From positions 1 through 58,559 of the forward strand of contig NZ_QRVE01000012.1 in the NCBI RefSeq assembly GCF_003462685.1: a stretch of DNA of 58,559 nucleotides, read 5' to 3'. The stretch's first letter is position 1. Each line of letters opens with the position of its first letter. The notes under the pieces were generated by a model. That model saw nothing but the letters and a program-made list of their open reading frames with translations. It was not told the origin of the DNA and searched no databases. The stretch comes from Collinsella sp. AF23-4AC. Its GTDB lineage: Bacteria; Actinomycetota; Coriobacteriia; Coriobacteriales; Coriobacteriaceae. Below are positions 26,988 to 36,100 of the stretch, piece by piece. A program made the translations under genes and the position numbers.

Positions 26988-27298
26988 TACTCGCTCTCCC
27001 CCTCTCCCAAAATGGACGGCACGCGGAAGTAGCGGTCGCGCGCGCTGCCGGCGTTTTCGAGCGCAACGTCGAGCGGCAGGTCGCGCTCGGGCTCGCGCAG
27101 GTCATCGCCCATCACGTTGGACAGGCTTCCGATGGGATGGAACGTGGGCTCCACGTCGGGCAAGTCATATTGCAGGACGGGCTCGAGCATCTGGACGGCG
27201 TCGTTTATGTAGGACGTCATCTGGGTGAGCTCGTCATCGGTCAGTGCGATCTTTGCGTACTCGGCGATGCCGCGCACGTCTTTCTCGCTGAGTGCCAT
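26987..27298 (-). CDS. gatC: Asp/Glu-tRNA amidotransferase subunit C
   Basis: 103 residues, the small subunit that wraps around GatA and stabilises the complex. Starts MALSEKDVRGIAEYAKIAL, typical of the family, with PVLQYDLPDVEPT in the middle and the R-rich RDRYFRVPSIL end. GGGAG six bases upstream sets ATG 27298. First gene of gatCAB. Confidence 0.95.
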   Translation of the reverse strand: MALSEKDVRGIAEYAKIALTDDELTQMTSYINDAVQMLEPVLQYDLPDVEPTFHPIGSLSNVMGDDLREPERDLPLDVALENAGSARDRYFRVPSILGEGESE

Positions 27299-27436
27299 AG
27301 GCGCTCCCTTCCGCATAACAGATAAACCGCTCTAGTATACAAGGCAACGCCGCTTGGAGCAGGTGCTTTACCCAAATGCAGCGAAAACGTAACGAGGGCG
27401 GCAGGTTGGCAGGCGGCGGGCTGGCGGTTCTGCAGC

Positions 27437-27499
27437 AAAACCGCACCGTCCATAGCGAAAACCGTCCCGCCCACAATGAAAACCGTCCCGTCCGCAACG
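27437..27499. repeat. Three tandem 21-bp repeats
   Basis: Units 27437-27457, 27458-27478 and 27479-27499, each beginning AAAACCG and ending in a purine-rich CG/TG. They lead directly into the long palindrome at 27500, whose first bases (AAAACC) continue the period. Confidence 0.7.
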
Positions 27500-27566
27500 A
27501 AAACCATCACAACATTCGATGTTTTTCGTCAAAATCGAGATTTTCATCGAATGTTGTGATGGTTTG
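27500..27566. repeat. Palindrome family B, copy 1
   Basis: Arms of 19 bp at 27502-27520 and 27546-27564, both perfect; loop rich in T and A. Same family as 38109-38173, 42214-42280 and 43457-43521. Confidence 0.85.
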
Positions 27567-27576
27567 GAAGCCCCCG

Positions 27577-27609
27577 ACCACCACAAAGGTGCCTGTCCCC
27601 ATTGTGGTG
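27577..27609. repeat. Palindrome family A, copy 1
   Basis: Arms CACCACAA.../...TTGTGGTG with conserved loop GGTGCCTGTCCCC. Just downstream of the sortase gene and possibly its terminator; the loop sequence recurs in all copies. Confidence 0.8.
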
Positions 27610-27624
27610 ATTCTGGAGAATGTC

Positions 27625-28563
27625 CTATGCCGAGGCCTTGGCCTTGCGGCGCTTGCGGACCGCGTGGATCACGATGTCCAGCAGCAACAGCACAATGGCT
27701 ACGACCACGATGAGCACGGCAAACTCGCGCTTGCCCCAGTGGCGGCCGGCCAGCGACTTTTGCTTGTCGACGTCCTTCTTGTTGTACTTGGTGCGCACGC
27801 AATGCACCAGCAGGCGATGGTCGTTCACGCCATAGGGCGTGCAGGTGACGAGCGTCACTTTGTCGGCGCCGGGCTCGATGGTCAGCGACTCCATCTCCTC
27901 GGGCAGCACGACCTCGGAGTCCACCATCTTGTAGGCGAGCGTCTTGTTCATGGTGTGCAGCAGCACTAGGTCGCCGGGCTCCAGCGAATGGATGTCGTCG
28001 AACATGCTCAGGTTGCGCATGCCCGAGTGCGCGGTGAGCACGCAATGCGTCGAGGTGCCGCCCACCGGCAGGCTCGTGCCCTCCAGGTGGCCGACGCCCG
28101 CCATAAGGACTTCTTCGCTCGTGCCGTGGTAGATGGGCATGCTCACGTCGATGGAGGGGATCTCGACCCAGCTCATCATGGGGTCGCGGTCAAAGATGAG
28201 CTGCTGGGCGTAGGGCTCGATCTGGTCGGCGGGAAGCTCGGTGGCCTCGCCCGCCAGCTGCTCGTTATAGGAGCGCGCCTGGAGCAGAATGCGCTCGCGC
28301 TCCTCGGCAGACAGCGCGTCCACGGTGCTGGACACGGTGCTGATCTGGTTGAACACGCCCGAAGCCTCGAGCCGGTCCAAGATCCACGGCCAGGTCATAA
28401 GGCCCACGCCAATAAGGATGATGACGATGGTGATGAGCCGGTCGGCCCAGCGCGGCAGCCGCTTGCGACGGCGCTTGGGCTTGGGCTGAGGTTTGGGCTG
28501 AGGGCTTGAGCCACCGTTGGCCGCGGCGTTATTGCTCTTCATATGTTTGGCGCCCTGCACCAT
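27625..28563 (-). CDS. srtC: Class C sortase
   Basis: 312-residue membrane transpeptidase expected to polymerise pilins. N-terminal Pro/Lys-rich cytoplasmic stretch, membrane segment (about 42-61), catalytic domain with TAHS (His179), TLVTCTPYGVNDHRLLV with Cys241 and Arg250, and a second membrane segment near the C-terminus (about 279-302) followed by RKRRK, the class C layout. A pilin-like lid is not clear; DPMMSW (127-132) may serve. AGGAG nine bases before the ATG. It is separated from the pilin genes by about 1 kb and a terminator, so it has its own promoter. Confidence 0.92.
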   Translation of the reverse strand: MVQGAKHMKSNNAAANGGSSPQPKPQPKPKRRRKRLPRWADRLITIVIILIGVGLMTWPWILDRLEASGVFNQISTVSSTVDALSAEERERILLQARSYNEQLAGEATELPADQIEPYAQQLIFDRDPMMSWVEIPSIDVSMPIYHGTSEEVLMAGVGHLEGTSLPVGGTSTHCVLTAHSGMRNLSMFDDIHSLEPGDLVLLHTMNKTLAYKMVDSEVVLPEEMESLTIEPGADKVTLVTCTPYGVNDHRLLVHCVRTKYNKKDVDKQKSLAGRHWGKREFAVLIVVVAIVLLLLDIVIHAVRKRRKAKASA

Positions 28564-28694
28564 CGCCGGTCACTCCTCTACAACTCAAGTTGTCTAAACA
28601 AATAATAGCTGATTAGCGGGCTCATGCGCCTGGCAACGCAGCTAGACTGCACCGTCCAGTCGAGGATAAGCCAGCATTTGAGTTTTCAAAATGT

Positions 28695-28725
28695 CCCGGA
28701 TCGGCGGGGCGATTCGGGATACAAT
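28695..28725 (+). promoter_or_regulatory. Inverted repeat and TACAAT before RNA copy 1
   Basis: CCCGGATCG/CGATTCGGG (28695-28703, 28710-28718, one G-T) then TACAAT (28720-28725), which could be a -10 box. Copy 2 at 29175-29205 has the perfect version CCCGAATCG/CGATTCGGG. No -35 box is clear. Confidence 0.45.
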
Positions 28726-28730
28726 ATCAA

Positions 28731-28826
28731 TGGAAAACGACGCACCCCGCGTAAATGTTTGGGAGCGCGGGCGGCCTAGTTTTCAGCTTTTGTTAAATGC
28801 CCGGGCCTCTAACCCCGGGCATTCTT
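28731..28826 (+). ncRNA. Candidate structured RNA, copy 1
   Basis: Outer stem GAAAAC/GTTTTC (28733-28738, 28779-28784), inner stem CCCGCG/CGCGGG (28746-28751, 28766-28771), then a terminator hairpin AATGCCCGGG/CCCGGGCATT (28796-28805, 28814-28823) followed by CTTATTT. Copy 2 changes the outer stem in a paired way. Not matched to a known RNA; orientation inferred from the T-rich end. Confidence 0.55.
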
Positions 28827-28974
28827 ATTTGCGCTTGCGGCGCAAATGCCGTCCACCGTCCGCACCGCGCGTGCGCCTACGGACCTTAAACCGAACCTCA
28901 TACGAGTCAAGAAACGCGATGACGAACGTGCCCACCGCCGCGAGGGCGGCGAGCGCGTTAAGGAATTTCAGCAT
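28825..28974 (-). CDS. Small membrane protein, 49 residues
   Basis: ATG 28974 follows GGAGGT (28981-28986) at an ideal six bases. The protein has one hydrophobic helix (LNALAALAAVGTFVIAFL) and then a strongly basic tail (RFKVRRRTRG...RRKRK). The stop lies in the shared bidirectional hairpin of RNA copy 1. Unknown function; small single-helix basic peptides can be regulators or toxins, but nothing here proves either. A truncated copy lies at 29306-29413. Confidence 0.65.
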   Translation of the reverse strand: MLKFLNALAALAAVGTFVIAFLDSYEVRFKVRRRTRGADGGRHLRRKRK

Positions 28975-29210
28975 TTGGGGACCTCCGATCGAGTCGTCGG
29001 CCGCCCGCGCACGGGATGCGTCGCAAAGCCATTTTACTGCGAGTGTATGCACCCACAGCTGGTAAACGCGATTTTGACAAACATTTGTTCGATAGTTACA
29101 CACACGGTTCCTCGCCCAGCGGAGCCTGGCCGCATTGTCCGGGTTTGCCCGACGTGTTTGCGTTTTCAAAATGTCCCGAATCGGCGAAGCGATTCGGGAT
29201 ACAATAGCTA

Positions 29211-29305
29211 CAGGAAACGACGCATCCCGCGTAAGTACTTAGGAGCGCGGGCGACCAGTTTCCGGTGTTGTTAAATGCCCGGGCTCCGAACCCCGGGCAT
29301 TCTTA
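29211..29305 (+). ncRNA. Candidate structured RNA, copy 2
   Basis: GGAAAC/GTTTCC (29213-29218, 29258-29263), CCCGCG/CGCGGG (29226-29231, 29246-29251), then AATGCCCGGG/CCCGGGCATT (29274-29283, 29292-29301) and CTTATTT. The A-T to G-C change in the outer stem relative to copy 1 is compensatory. Confidence 0.55.
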
Positions 29306-29413
29306 TTTGCGCTTGTTGCGGCGCAAATGCCTTCTACCGTCCGCACCGCGCGTGCGCCTACGGACCTTAATCCGAACCTCATACGAGTCAAGAAACGCGA
29401 TGACGAACGTACC
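29306..29413 (-). pseudogene. Truncated copy of 49-residue membrane protein
   Basis: Reads GTFVIAFLDSYEVRIKVRRRTRG and onward, matching the C-terminal two thirds of the 28825-28974 protein, but the N-terminal helix start and ribosome site are missing; the upstream sequence is unrelated. It is therefore a remnant left by the duplication. Confidence 0.6.
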
Positions 29414-29447
29414 CGCATCGGACGGTGGAGGCTGGCTGCGTTGTCCC

Positions 29448-29483
29448 AAAAAACGGGGCAGACTCCAGTGTGGAGTCTGCCCC
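29448..29483 (-). terminator. Pilin operon terminator
   Basis: GGGGCAGACTCCA (29455-29467), loop, TGGAGTCTGCCCC (29471-29483): perfect 13-bp stem. On the minus strand G then TTTTTT follows. It separates pilin genes from the sortase unit. Confidence 0.95.
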
Positions 29484-29584
29484 GAAAAGAGAATGGCAAA
29501 GCAAGAACGTGGATGGACGAGAAGAGTGTCCGCAAGTCTCATGGCCATCACATCCCACCTGCCAAAGGGATGGGTGAGCGAGCG

Positions 29585-31333
29585 TTACTCCTGCTCGGAC
29601 TCCTCAGCCTGCTTACGGCTGCGGATGAGGTGCGCCACGCCGATGCACAGCACCGCGCCACCAGCGATCCAGGTGAAGGTCACGCCGTTGAGACCGGTCA
29701 GCGGGAGGTTGGAGCCCTTCTTGTTCTTGACGGTAAGGGTGACGGTACCGTCCTCGACTGACGGGGTAACCATAGTGGCAGAGTCACTCTTCTGCACAGT
29801 AACCTTCAGCGTATTTACAGCTGTTTTTTCGTCGAGCGCCACACCCTCGTCTTTATCAAGACCCTCAGACGTGATTTTGAAGGTAAAGTCGTCCAGCGTA
29901 TTGTAGCCAGGGTTGCTGCCCTCGACCTCGTGCACCGTGTAGGTACCAGCATCGAGACCCTTGACATTAATCTTGCCGCCATTCGCTGTTTTGAACTCAT
30001 AGGCCTTATTGACAAGAGCGCCATCGCTGCCGACATACATACCCTTGGAGCCAGCATCGTCAGGATCGGTTGCTTGGATGGTGAACTTTACATTGTCAAT
30101 TTTAGTATCATCAGAATCAGCATCCTGCTTGATAAGCTCAAGCGCGTAGGTGTAGTCACGGACGGTGTCGGGCACAGACTCACCCTTTCCTCCGCTCATG
30201 GGATTGTTGGAATAGATGAGCTTAACTTCGTTGTCGTTGCCCGTGCTGCCAACGGTAACCTTCTCAGCCTTCGCGGGATTGAGTTTTGCGGTGTAAGTGA
30301 CGACGACCTTGGAGTCTTTGGTAATGACAATTGCAGGGGAGTCATCCTTAGCGGTCACAGTCTTCAGATTTTCAAACTTAACCGTCAGAAGATTATTGTT
30401 TCCAGTCGTATCGTAATTAACCGCGCCATCAGGAAGTTGAACCTCAGTTCCGGTCGTATCGTGGTCATTCGCATAAACCGTAACCTTGACCGAATTTTCG
30501 TCGGCAATTAGACCGGCAGAGAGTTCGTCGTGGAACTCGTAGTAATAGGTGCCGAACGAGGCAACATTTTCGGCAACGGTGCCGGTCAGCTGATAGTGAA
30601 CAACCTGGCCAACCTGTGAGTCAGCCTTGTCGGCCCAATCGCTGCCGAGCTTGTCGTCCTTAATCTTCTTTGTAACCGTAGGAATACCGGTCTTCTCGGT
30701 AACCTCAACAGCATTGCCGCCCACGACAGCGAAGATCGGCGAAGTGCCAGTCTGCTTTTTGCCGGAATAGCTATCCGCAGTGCCGATAGAGTCAACGTCC
30801 GTCAGGAAGAGATAGTAGCCAGAGTTATCAAATGACACTGAGATGTCCGCGGCGAAAGCAGCGGTAGAAGCTCCCCTTGGCGTGACAGGAGTAGTGTCCT
30901 TGACCAAGCTAGCAATCGTATCGAGCAAATCACCATTGTTCACAATCTGAGAAGCATCCTGGAGATATGTGGCCATCCAGTCGGCGACGTCCTGTGCAGA
31001 GGGAGTCCCGGGAAGCTCGCCGCCTTTCTCGTCACTCCTTATGGCGGTAATGATGCCATTCCTAGCAGTGTCAGATAGTCCGTCGGCCCAATCGACGTTG
31101 GACGCGACCTTCTTCCCGTTCTTGTCCACGACATCGGCCTTAAAGATCTGGTATGCCTTGTACTTCACATCGCCGTTCTTAGTGTTCTTATTGATGGTGA
31201 TGCTATTGGTCGTGGCAGCCGCCGCATCTGCAGCAAACGCCATGGTCACCGGGGCCATGACACCACCGAAGCTCAGCGCTGCTGTGAGGCCGGCGGTTAC
31301 TGCCAGGCGTGCGATGTTCTTGCTCATGCTCAT
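29585..31333 (-). CDS. LPXTG major pilin-like surface protein
   Basis: 582 residues. Signal peptide (MSMSKNIARLAVTAGLTAALSFGGV, cleaved near AFA-AD), large extracellular part with repeated SpaA/isopeptide-type domains (KFTIQATD..., GGKINVKGLDAGTYTVHEVE), and a cell-wall sorting end LPLTG, hydrophobic helix and RSRK. Such backbones are joined by sortase C. GGAGG eight bases before ATG 31333. Last gene of the three-gene surface cluster, followed by a strong terminator. Codon use is less GC-rich than housekeeping genes nearby, as common in surface loci. Confidence 0.9.
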   Translation of the reverse strand: MSMSKNIARLAVTAGLTAALSFGGVMAPVTMAFAADAAAATTNSITINKNTKNGDVKYKAYQIFKADVVDKNGKKVASNVDWADGLSDTARNGIITAIRSDEKGGELPGTPSAQDVADWMATYLQDASQIVNNGDLLDTIASLVKDTTPVTPRGASTAAFAADISVSFDNSGYYLFLTDVDSIGTADSYSGKKQTGTSPIFAVVGGNAVEVTEKTGIPTVTKKIKDDKLGSDWADKADSQVGQVVHYQLTGTVAENVASFGTYYYEFHDELSAGLIADENSVKVTVYANDHDTTGTEVQLPDGAVNYDTTGNNNLLTVKFENLKTVTAKDDSPAIVITKDSKVVVTYTAKLNPAKAEKVTVGSTGNDNEVKLIYSNNPMSGGKGESVPDTVRDYTYALELIKQDADSDDTKIDNVKFTIQATDPDDAGSKGMYVGSDGALVNKAYEFKTANGGKINVKGLDAGTYTVHEVEGSNPGYNTLDDFTFKITSEGLDKDEGVALDEKTAVNTLKVTVQKSDSATMVTPSVEDGTVTLTVKNKKGSNLPLTGLNGVTFTWIAGGAVLCIGVAHLIRSRKQAEESEQE

Positions 31334-31441
31334 CTTCTTTTCCTCCGTTTTCCGCTTGAATTCCATTCGATCGGTCATCATCTGTCTGTGTCTTAGCATC
31401 TGCTTCGCTACGTCTCGCCCCGCTCTCTGTGGGGCTGCCAG

Positions 31442-33112
31442 CTACTCTTTATGGCTGCCACCTCCCCGCTTGACCAGGAGCGCGACCACGATGAGCGCGG
31501 CTCCGGCGACCGCTGCGGCGGCCGCGGCGTACATTGCCATATCGCCAGTCGAGGGCATAAAGCCTCCGGTGGTAATGCTAGGGGGTGTGCCGGTGGGCGT
31601 GTTGATGAGCGACGCCTCCAGGCTGCCCGTCGACCCGTCCGCGCTGTCGGCGCGCAGGGGCGACTCGGCCGTGATGGTGAGCTTGGGCTTGGCGGCGGCC
31701 ACCTGGTCGACGTCCAGGCCCTCGGCCTTGACCGTCACGGAGCGCGTGCCCTCAAAGGCGGTGTAGCCCTTGGGCGCCTTGAGCTCGCGGAACTCCAGCT
31801 TGCCCGAGTCCACGCCCGAGACGGTCACGCGGCCGTCCTCGCCCGTGGTGACGGTGGCCTTGCCCTCCGCATCCCACGTGCCGTCGGCCGCCAGCGTGCG
31901 GCCGCGGTCGTCGGCGATGCCAAGGACCGCCCCGGGTAGCGGCTTGTCGCCGTCGCTGCCGCGCTTGGTGAGTGCGAGATCCCAGGTGTAGGCGCACGCG
32001 TCGTCGCTCGGCGTGCGGGTGAAGCCGGCATCGCCGGACTGGTCGGCAAAGGGAGAGCGCGGGTAGCGCAGGTAGACCTCGTTGGGGTTGCCCTTGGCAA
32101 TACCGTGGTTGCAGCCACCGACGAGCGGCGCGTCGTACACGGCGACCACGCGGGCGCCAGCGGCGAAGGCGTCGGCCCCGCCGAGCGTGGCGATGAGGTC
32201 GCCGGTGCGCACGGTGAAGGTCTTGCCGTCCGCCGCTACCTTGGTGGCGCACTGGGCCGTGATGTCGGTCCAGCCCTTCGCGGCCTTAGTGCCGGCGCGC
32301 CCGTCCTTGCCGGCCGAGACGGCGTCGAAGCCGCCGTCCGCACCCGCCGCCACGTACACGCGCATGCTCGCGGCCACCTTGGAGGGATCGAGCCCCGCAC
32401 TCATGGTGTCGACGAACCGCACCGTATAGGTGTCGTAGGCGGTAAGACCCGCCGGGACCGTGGCCGAGAGGCGCCAGTACAGGTCGTCGCCGACCGTGGC
32501 GTCGGCGGCCTTCTGCCATGCGGCGGTGCTGTCCTCCAGCACATGCTTGGCGACCTTGGGGGTCGCCGCCTTGGGCTTGACGGTGACGGCGCTGCCGCCG
32601 ACCAGGGCCATGATCGGCGCGGTGCCGGCCTCGTTCTGGGCGATGGCGTCGTCTTTGGCGACGATGAGCCAGTAGCCGCAGGGCAGCTCGGCCGCCGTGC
32701 CCGCGTTAAGGGCCACGGACACGGCGCCAGAGCTCTGGAGGGAACGAGCGAGCTGTGCGCTCAGCGCGCTCGTAAGGTGGGAATCGGTGTTGAGCCACTC
32801 GGCAGCTTCCTGCGCGGTGGTCTGGGAATTGGGCATGCCGGCGCTGTGCAGCACAGGCAGCGCGGCGTCGCGTGCGGCGTCGCTTGCCCAGGCGAGGTCG
32901 GTGGCAATCTTGGCGTCGCTGTCGCCGTCGCCGACGTTGGCGCTAAAAATCTGGTAGGCGTCGTAGCTGCGCGCCACGGTGCCGCTCACCGTAATGGAAC
33001 CGGTCGAGGTCGGCGCGGCCTGCGCGGATGCGGGGAACACAACCGCGCAGGTGCCGATCAAGAGGGCAAGCAGCGCAAACAAGATCGGGAAGGAGCAAAC
33101 TTTCTTATTCAC
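31442..33112 (-). CDS. LPXTG-like ancillary pilin
   Basis: 556 residues. Start is GTG 33112 (VNKKVCSFPIL), eight bases after GGGAGG, overlapping the end of the upstream adhesin gene by eight bases; the ATGs further upstream lie inside that gene. Signal peptide ends near ASAQA-AP. Extracellular domains resemble isopeptide-forming pilin domains; a SpaA/CnaB-like repeat (LELRELKAPKGYTAF-like, seen as LEFRELKAPKGYTAF) lies near the C-terminus. Sorting signal is MPSTG, then a membrane helix and KRGGGSHKE. Probable tip or base pilin of the same fibre. Confidence 0.85.
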   Translation of the reverse strand: MNKKVCSFPILFALLALLIGTCAVVFPASAQAAPTSTGSITVSGTVARSYDAYQIFSANVGDGDSDAKIATDLAWASDAARDAALPVLHSAGMPNSQTTAQEAAEWLNTDSHLTSALSAQLARSLQSSGAVSVALNAGTAAELPCGYWLIVAKDDAIAQNEAGTAPIMALVGGSAVTVKPKAATPKVAKHVLEDSTAAWQKAADATVGDDLYWRLSATVPAGLTAYDTYTVRFVDTMSAGLDPSKVAASMRVYVAAGADGGFDAVSAGKDGRAGTKAAKGWTDITAQCATKVAADGKTFTVRTGDLIATLGGADAFAAGARVVAVYDAPLVGGCNHGIAKGNPNEVYLRYPRSPFADQSGDAGFTRTPSDDACAYTWDLALTKRGSDGDKPLPGAVLGIADDRGRTLAADGTWDAEGKATVTTGEDGRVTVSGVDSGKLEFRELKAPKGYTAFEGTRSVTVKAEGLDVDQVAAAKPKLTITAESPLRADSADGSTGSLEASLINTPTGTPPSITTGGFMPSTGDMAMYAAAAAAVAGAALIVVALLVKRGGGSHKE

Positions 33113-36100
33113 GACGCTCGCCTCCCTTCGCATTCGCCTTGCGACGAATGTGCATCCAGGCCGCAGCAGCGCAAAGCACCGCCGCGCCGGCAAGGTACGT
33201 CAGAGTGACGCCCGACATACCAGAAAGGGGCAAAGAGGTGGAGTAGGTGTTGGTGAAGGTGGGGATGGACTTGTCGGTGAGGTCCTGTTCTTTGGCATGG
33301 GGGTCTGCGTTCCACTTGCCATCGGAGTCAACGGTTCCCTTCCTGTAGGTCACCTTCGCGGGGACGATTTTGCCATTTTTCTGATCCGCCATCGTGACGT
33401 CAAGCTTATAGACCGAATGATCAAACTTGTAATGCGAGAAAATCGAGCTATCGTCCTTCTCGCGCATGTAGTACGTGAAGGTCTTGGAAGCGCCACGACC
33501 CGTAGAGTCACCAGCAGTGTAGGGACCCTTCGTGATATCAGAGAGCGTGTACGCAATCCCCTTATCAAAGACGAACGGAAGCGTCTGCTTCTTTTTATCG
33601 CCAGAGGTCACGGCAGTGCCGACGATGTCTTCGTCTCTAAATCTGCTGTCTTTCGCAAGTTGAAGCGTAAACTCCTTCATCTCGCCACCCACAACGACCT
33701 TAGTCGCCTTAGGAGTCCAGGAGCCGTTGGAGGAGTACGGAGTGTACTTATTGGTGAAGGTCTTTCCCCCGTCGGGGTCGACAATCGAATAATAGCCTTG
33801 CTCGTTCTTTTCCAACGAGTTAGTTGAATCTCCCAGACTCACGCTTCTGATCGTATAGTTGTGAACGTAAAGAGTAACGTCCAAGTTTGGATCTTCCCTG
33901 CTCGGCACATTCATGAGTGACGTTTGGTTGTCCTGAACCGTCACCACAATCTTGTACACGGCTGAGTCGTACGTGATGTCGGGATCGTACGTGATGCCGG
34001 GATCATTGCCAGCATTTTCGACCAAATAGTATGTAATCTCGTTAGCCTTAACAGTCTTATCAATGAGCTGTTCGCCAAGGTCAAAGGTGATGTTACCGTT
34101 CGCATCATTCTTGGCGGTTCCGACCAAGGTGCAGCCGCCATTGTTGAATTTCTTGTCATTCCAAAATGGCTCCGTCGCGTCATCCGAATCCTTACGGTAG
34201 ACCGAGAAGGAGAACTTGTCTTTGTCGAACTTCATGTTTTGATTGGTCTGCTGATTTTTCAGCGCCTTGGTTGCCTTCAACTTAAGGCTCGGATAGACGT
34301 ACGTATCCTCAGGCACGCCTAGGTACAAGTCGCCATTCGACATGATGCCGCCACCATGGTCCCAAGAATAGTTGCCCGTGATGAAAGTTGTCACTTTAGT
34401 ACCCTGTACTAAGTCAGTCACCGCTTTATCCGTGGCTCTAACATCCGAAGTCAGACCGATGCTATTTTTTACCTGAGCAACACCGTTGGCGGGGATGCTG
34501 ATGCGATTCTTTAGCTCAATGCTTCCCGAGTACTTGGCGTCTATATCGCCAAGCATCTTGCCGGATACCACTGCGACCGGCGTATTGTGATCCCGCGCTG
34601 CGAGGAAGAAATCGGCATGACCGGACTCGCGGAACGTGAGCGAATCGTATGCATCTCTATCTTCAGTCTTATTAGTATCACCAATACCACCACCTGAAAG
34701 ATGGGGCGTATCGTTATTACCGGAATTATACTCTGTGTTGTAATCATTTTTCCAATCGTGCTCATCTCTGGCAGACGAATTACCAAAGATTGCCGTGCCC
34801 TTAGTGTTCGTTACCAACGTCTTGCCCGTCGGGCAAACTGCAACGCCACCGCCATAGCCGCCAGCGGTATTGCTGCTTATATACGAGTTGTATACAAACA
34901 GCCTGCCTGCGTTAACCGCGTTTTTCGAATCACCCTGAACAAAGATGCCGCCGCCGCCCCAGTCAAAGCGAGACATGCAGCAGTTGTTAGTGATGTAAAC
35001 TTTGCTGCCTGGAGTGCCGTTGTTGTCTGGAGTGTCGCCAATCATCGCGTCAACCTTCTGGCCCACTCGGATGCCGGCACCTTCAGATCGGTAGCTCACG
35101 TTAGAGGCAATAATTCCTCCCGTAATGTTGAGCCATGTCATTTCCTTGCGAGAACCGTCTCGCCATTGATCGGTAACATAAACGCCGCCGCCGGCTTCTT
35201 CAGAATAATTGCCAGTAATCTGGCCACCGGAAATGGTGACTTTCGCTCCATAGTCGGCAGCAAGGCCGCCGCCGCCGTGGTTACCGCTGCCATCCGTGCC
35301 GCAGAATTTAGACATTCTGTTATTCGTGATATAGCCGCCGGAAACGGCTACGCTGCCGCCTCTGGCCATAATGCCGCCGCCATAGCCAGGTTGATCGCTT
35401 TCCCCATTGAGCGTCGCATTGCCCGAAATAACCGCATTTTTCGAAATAGATACGCTCGAGCCGTTCGAGTACACGCCGCCGCCATTGGGAGCGTAGTTGC
35501 CTGCGATCACGCCACCGGTCAGATCAAGGGTCGTACCTTCATCTTTGAGTTCGATGCCTGCACCTTGGCTCCTAGAGGTTGCACCGCAAACGTAGCCACC
35601 GCTCATATTGACGGTGGAGCCGTTCTCGGCATAGATGAGGCTGCCGACATTGCAGTCCTTTTTCTGCGTAAGCGTACCGCCCAGAAGGTTAAACTTGCCG
35701 TGATTGTAGACGTTAATGAGCCTCAACGCGGAACCCGTGGGCGCAGTTGAGACAATTGCACCCTTGATGTTGACCGTATGTGTTTCAAGCGTTTCCGCCG
35801 TGCTCGTACCGCTAGCGGACGACCTGGTTACGTAATAGGTGAGCGTGGTCGGGATGTCATCGTTGTCATAGCCGTCGACCTTGCCATTTTTGCCATAATT
35901 TTCGCTAGTAAAAGTCTGGTCTTGATTCTGCAGCGGCTGAGAGCCAACGATCTTATCCTCACCCGGATTATTATCCTCACCCGGATTAAAATCCGTGATT
36001 GTAAACTCAGCACCATTGCTCACACTGAAAAGCGGCTTATCATTGATCGAGTGCTTTATCTTGCAGCCATTAAGCTTAAGGGTGATATTGCTATTGCTCC

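Larger units (their letters stand above)
28564..29584. other. 1-kb region between sortase and pilin genes
   Basis: Contains a 14-base palindrome ACAACTCAAGTTGT (28580-28593) in front of the sortase gene, a duplicated structured RNA candidate, a 49-residue membrane protein gene, a truncated copy of it, and the pilin terminator. The two copies are about 245 bp each and offset by 480 bases. Confidence 0.7.

Noticed and set aside
27437..27567. Short tandem repeats as a CRISPR array
   Set aside because: Units are contiguous 21-mers without spacers, and no cas gene is present.
28695..28718. Inverted repeat as a normal intrinsic terminator
   Set aside because: No T-tract follows on the plus strand; it lies upstream of the RNA candidate.
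32105..33208. 367-codon plus-strand ORF
   Set aside because: Antisense of the ancillary pilin gene; Gly/Arg-rich and without a start site.
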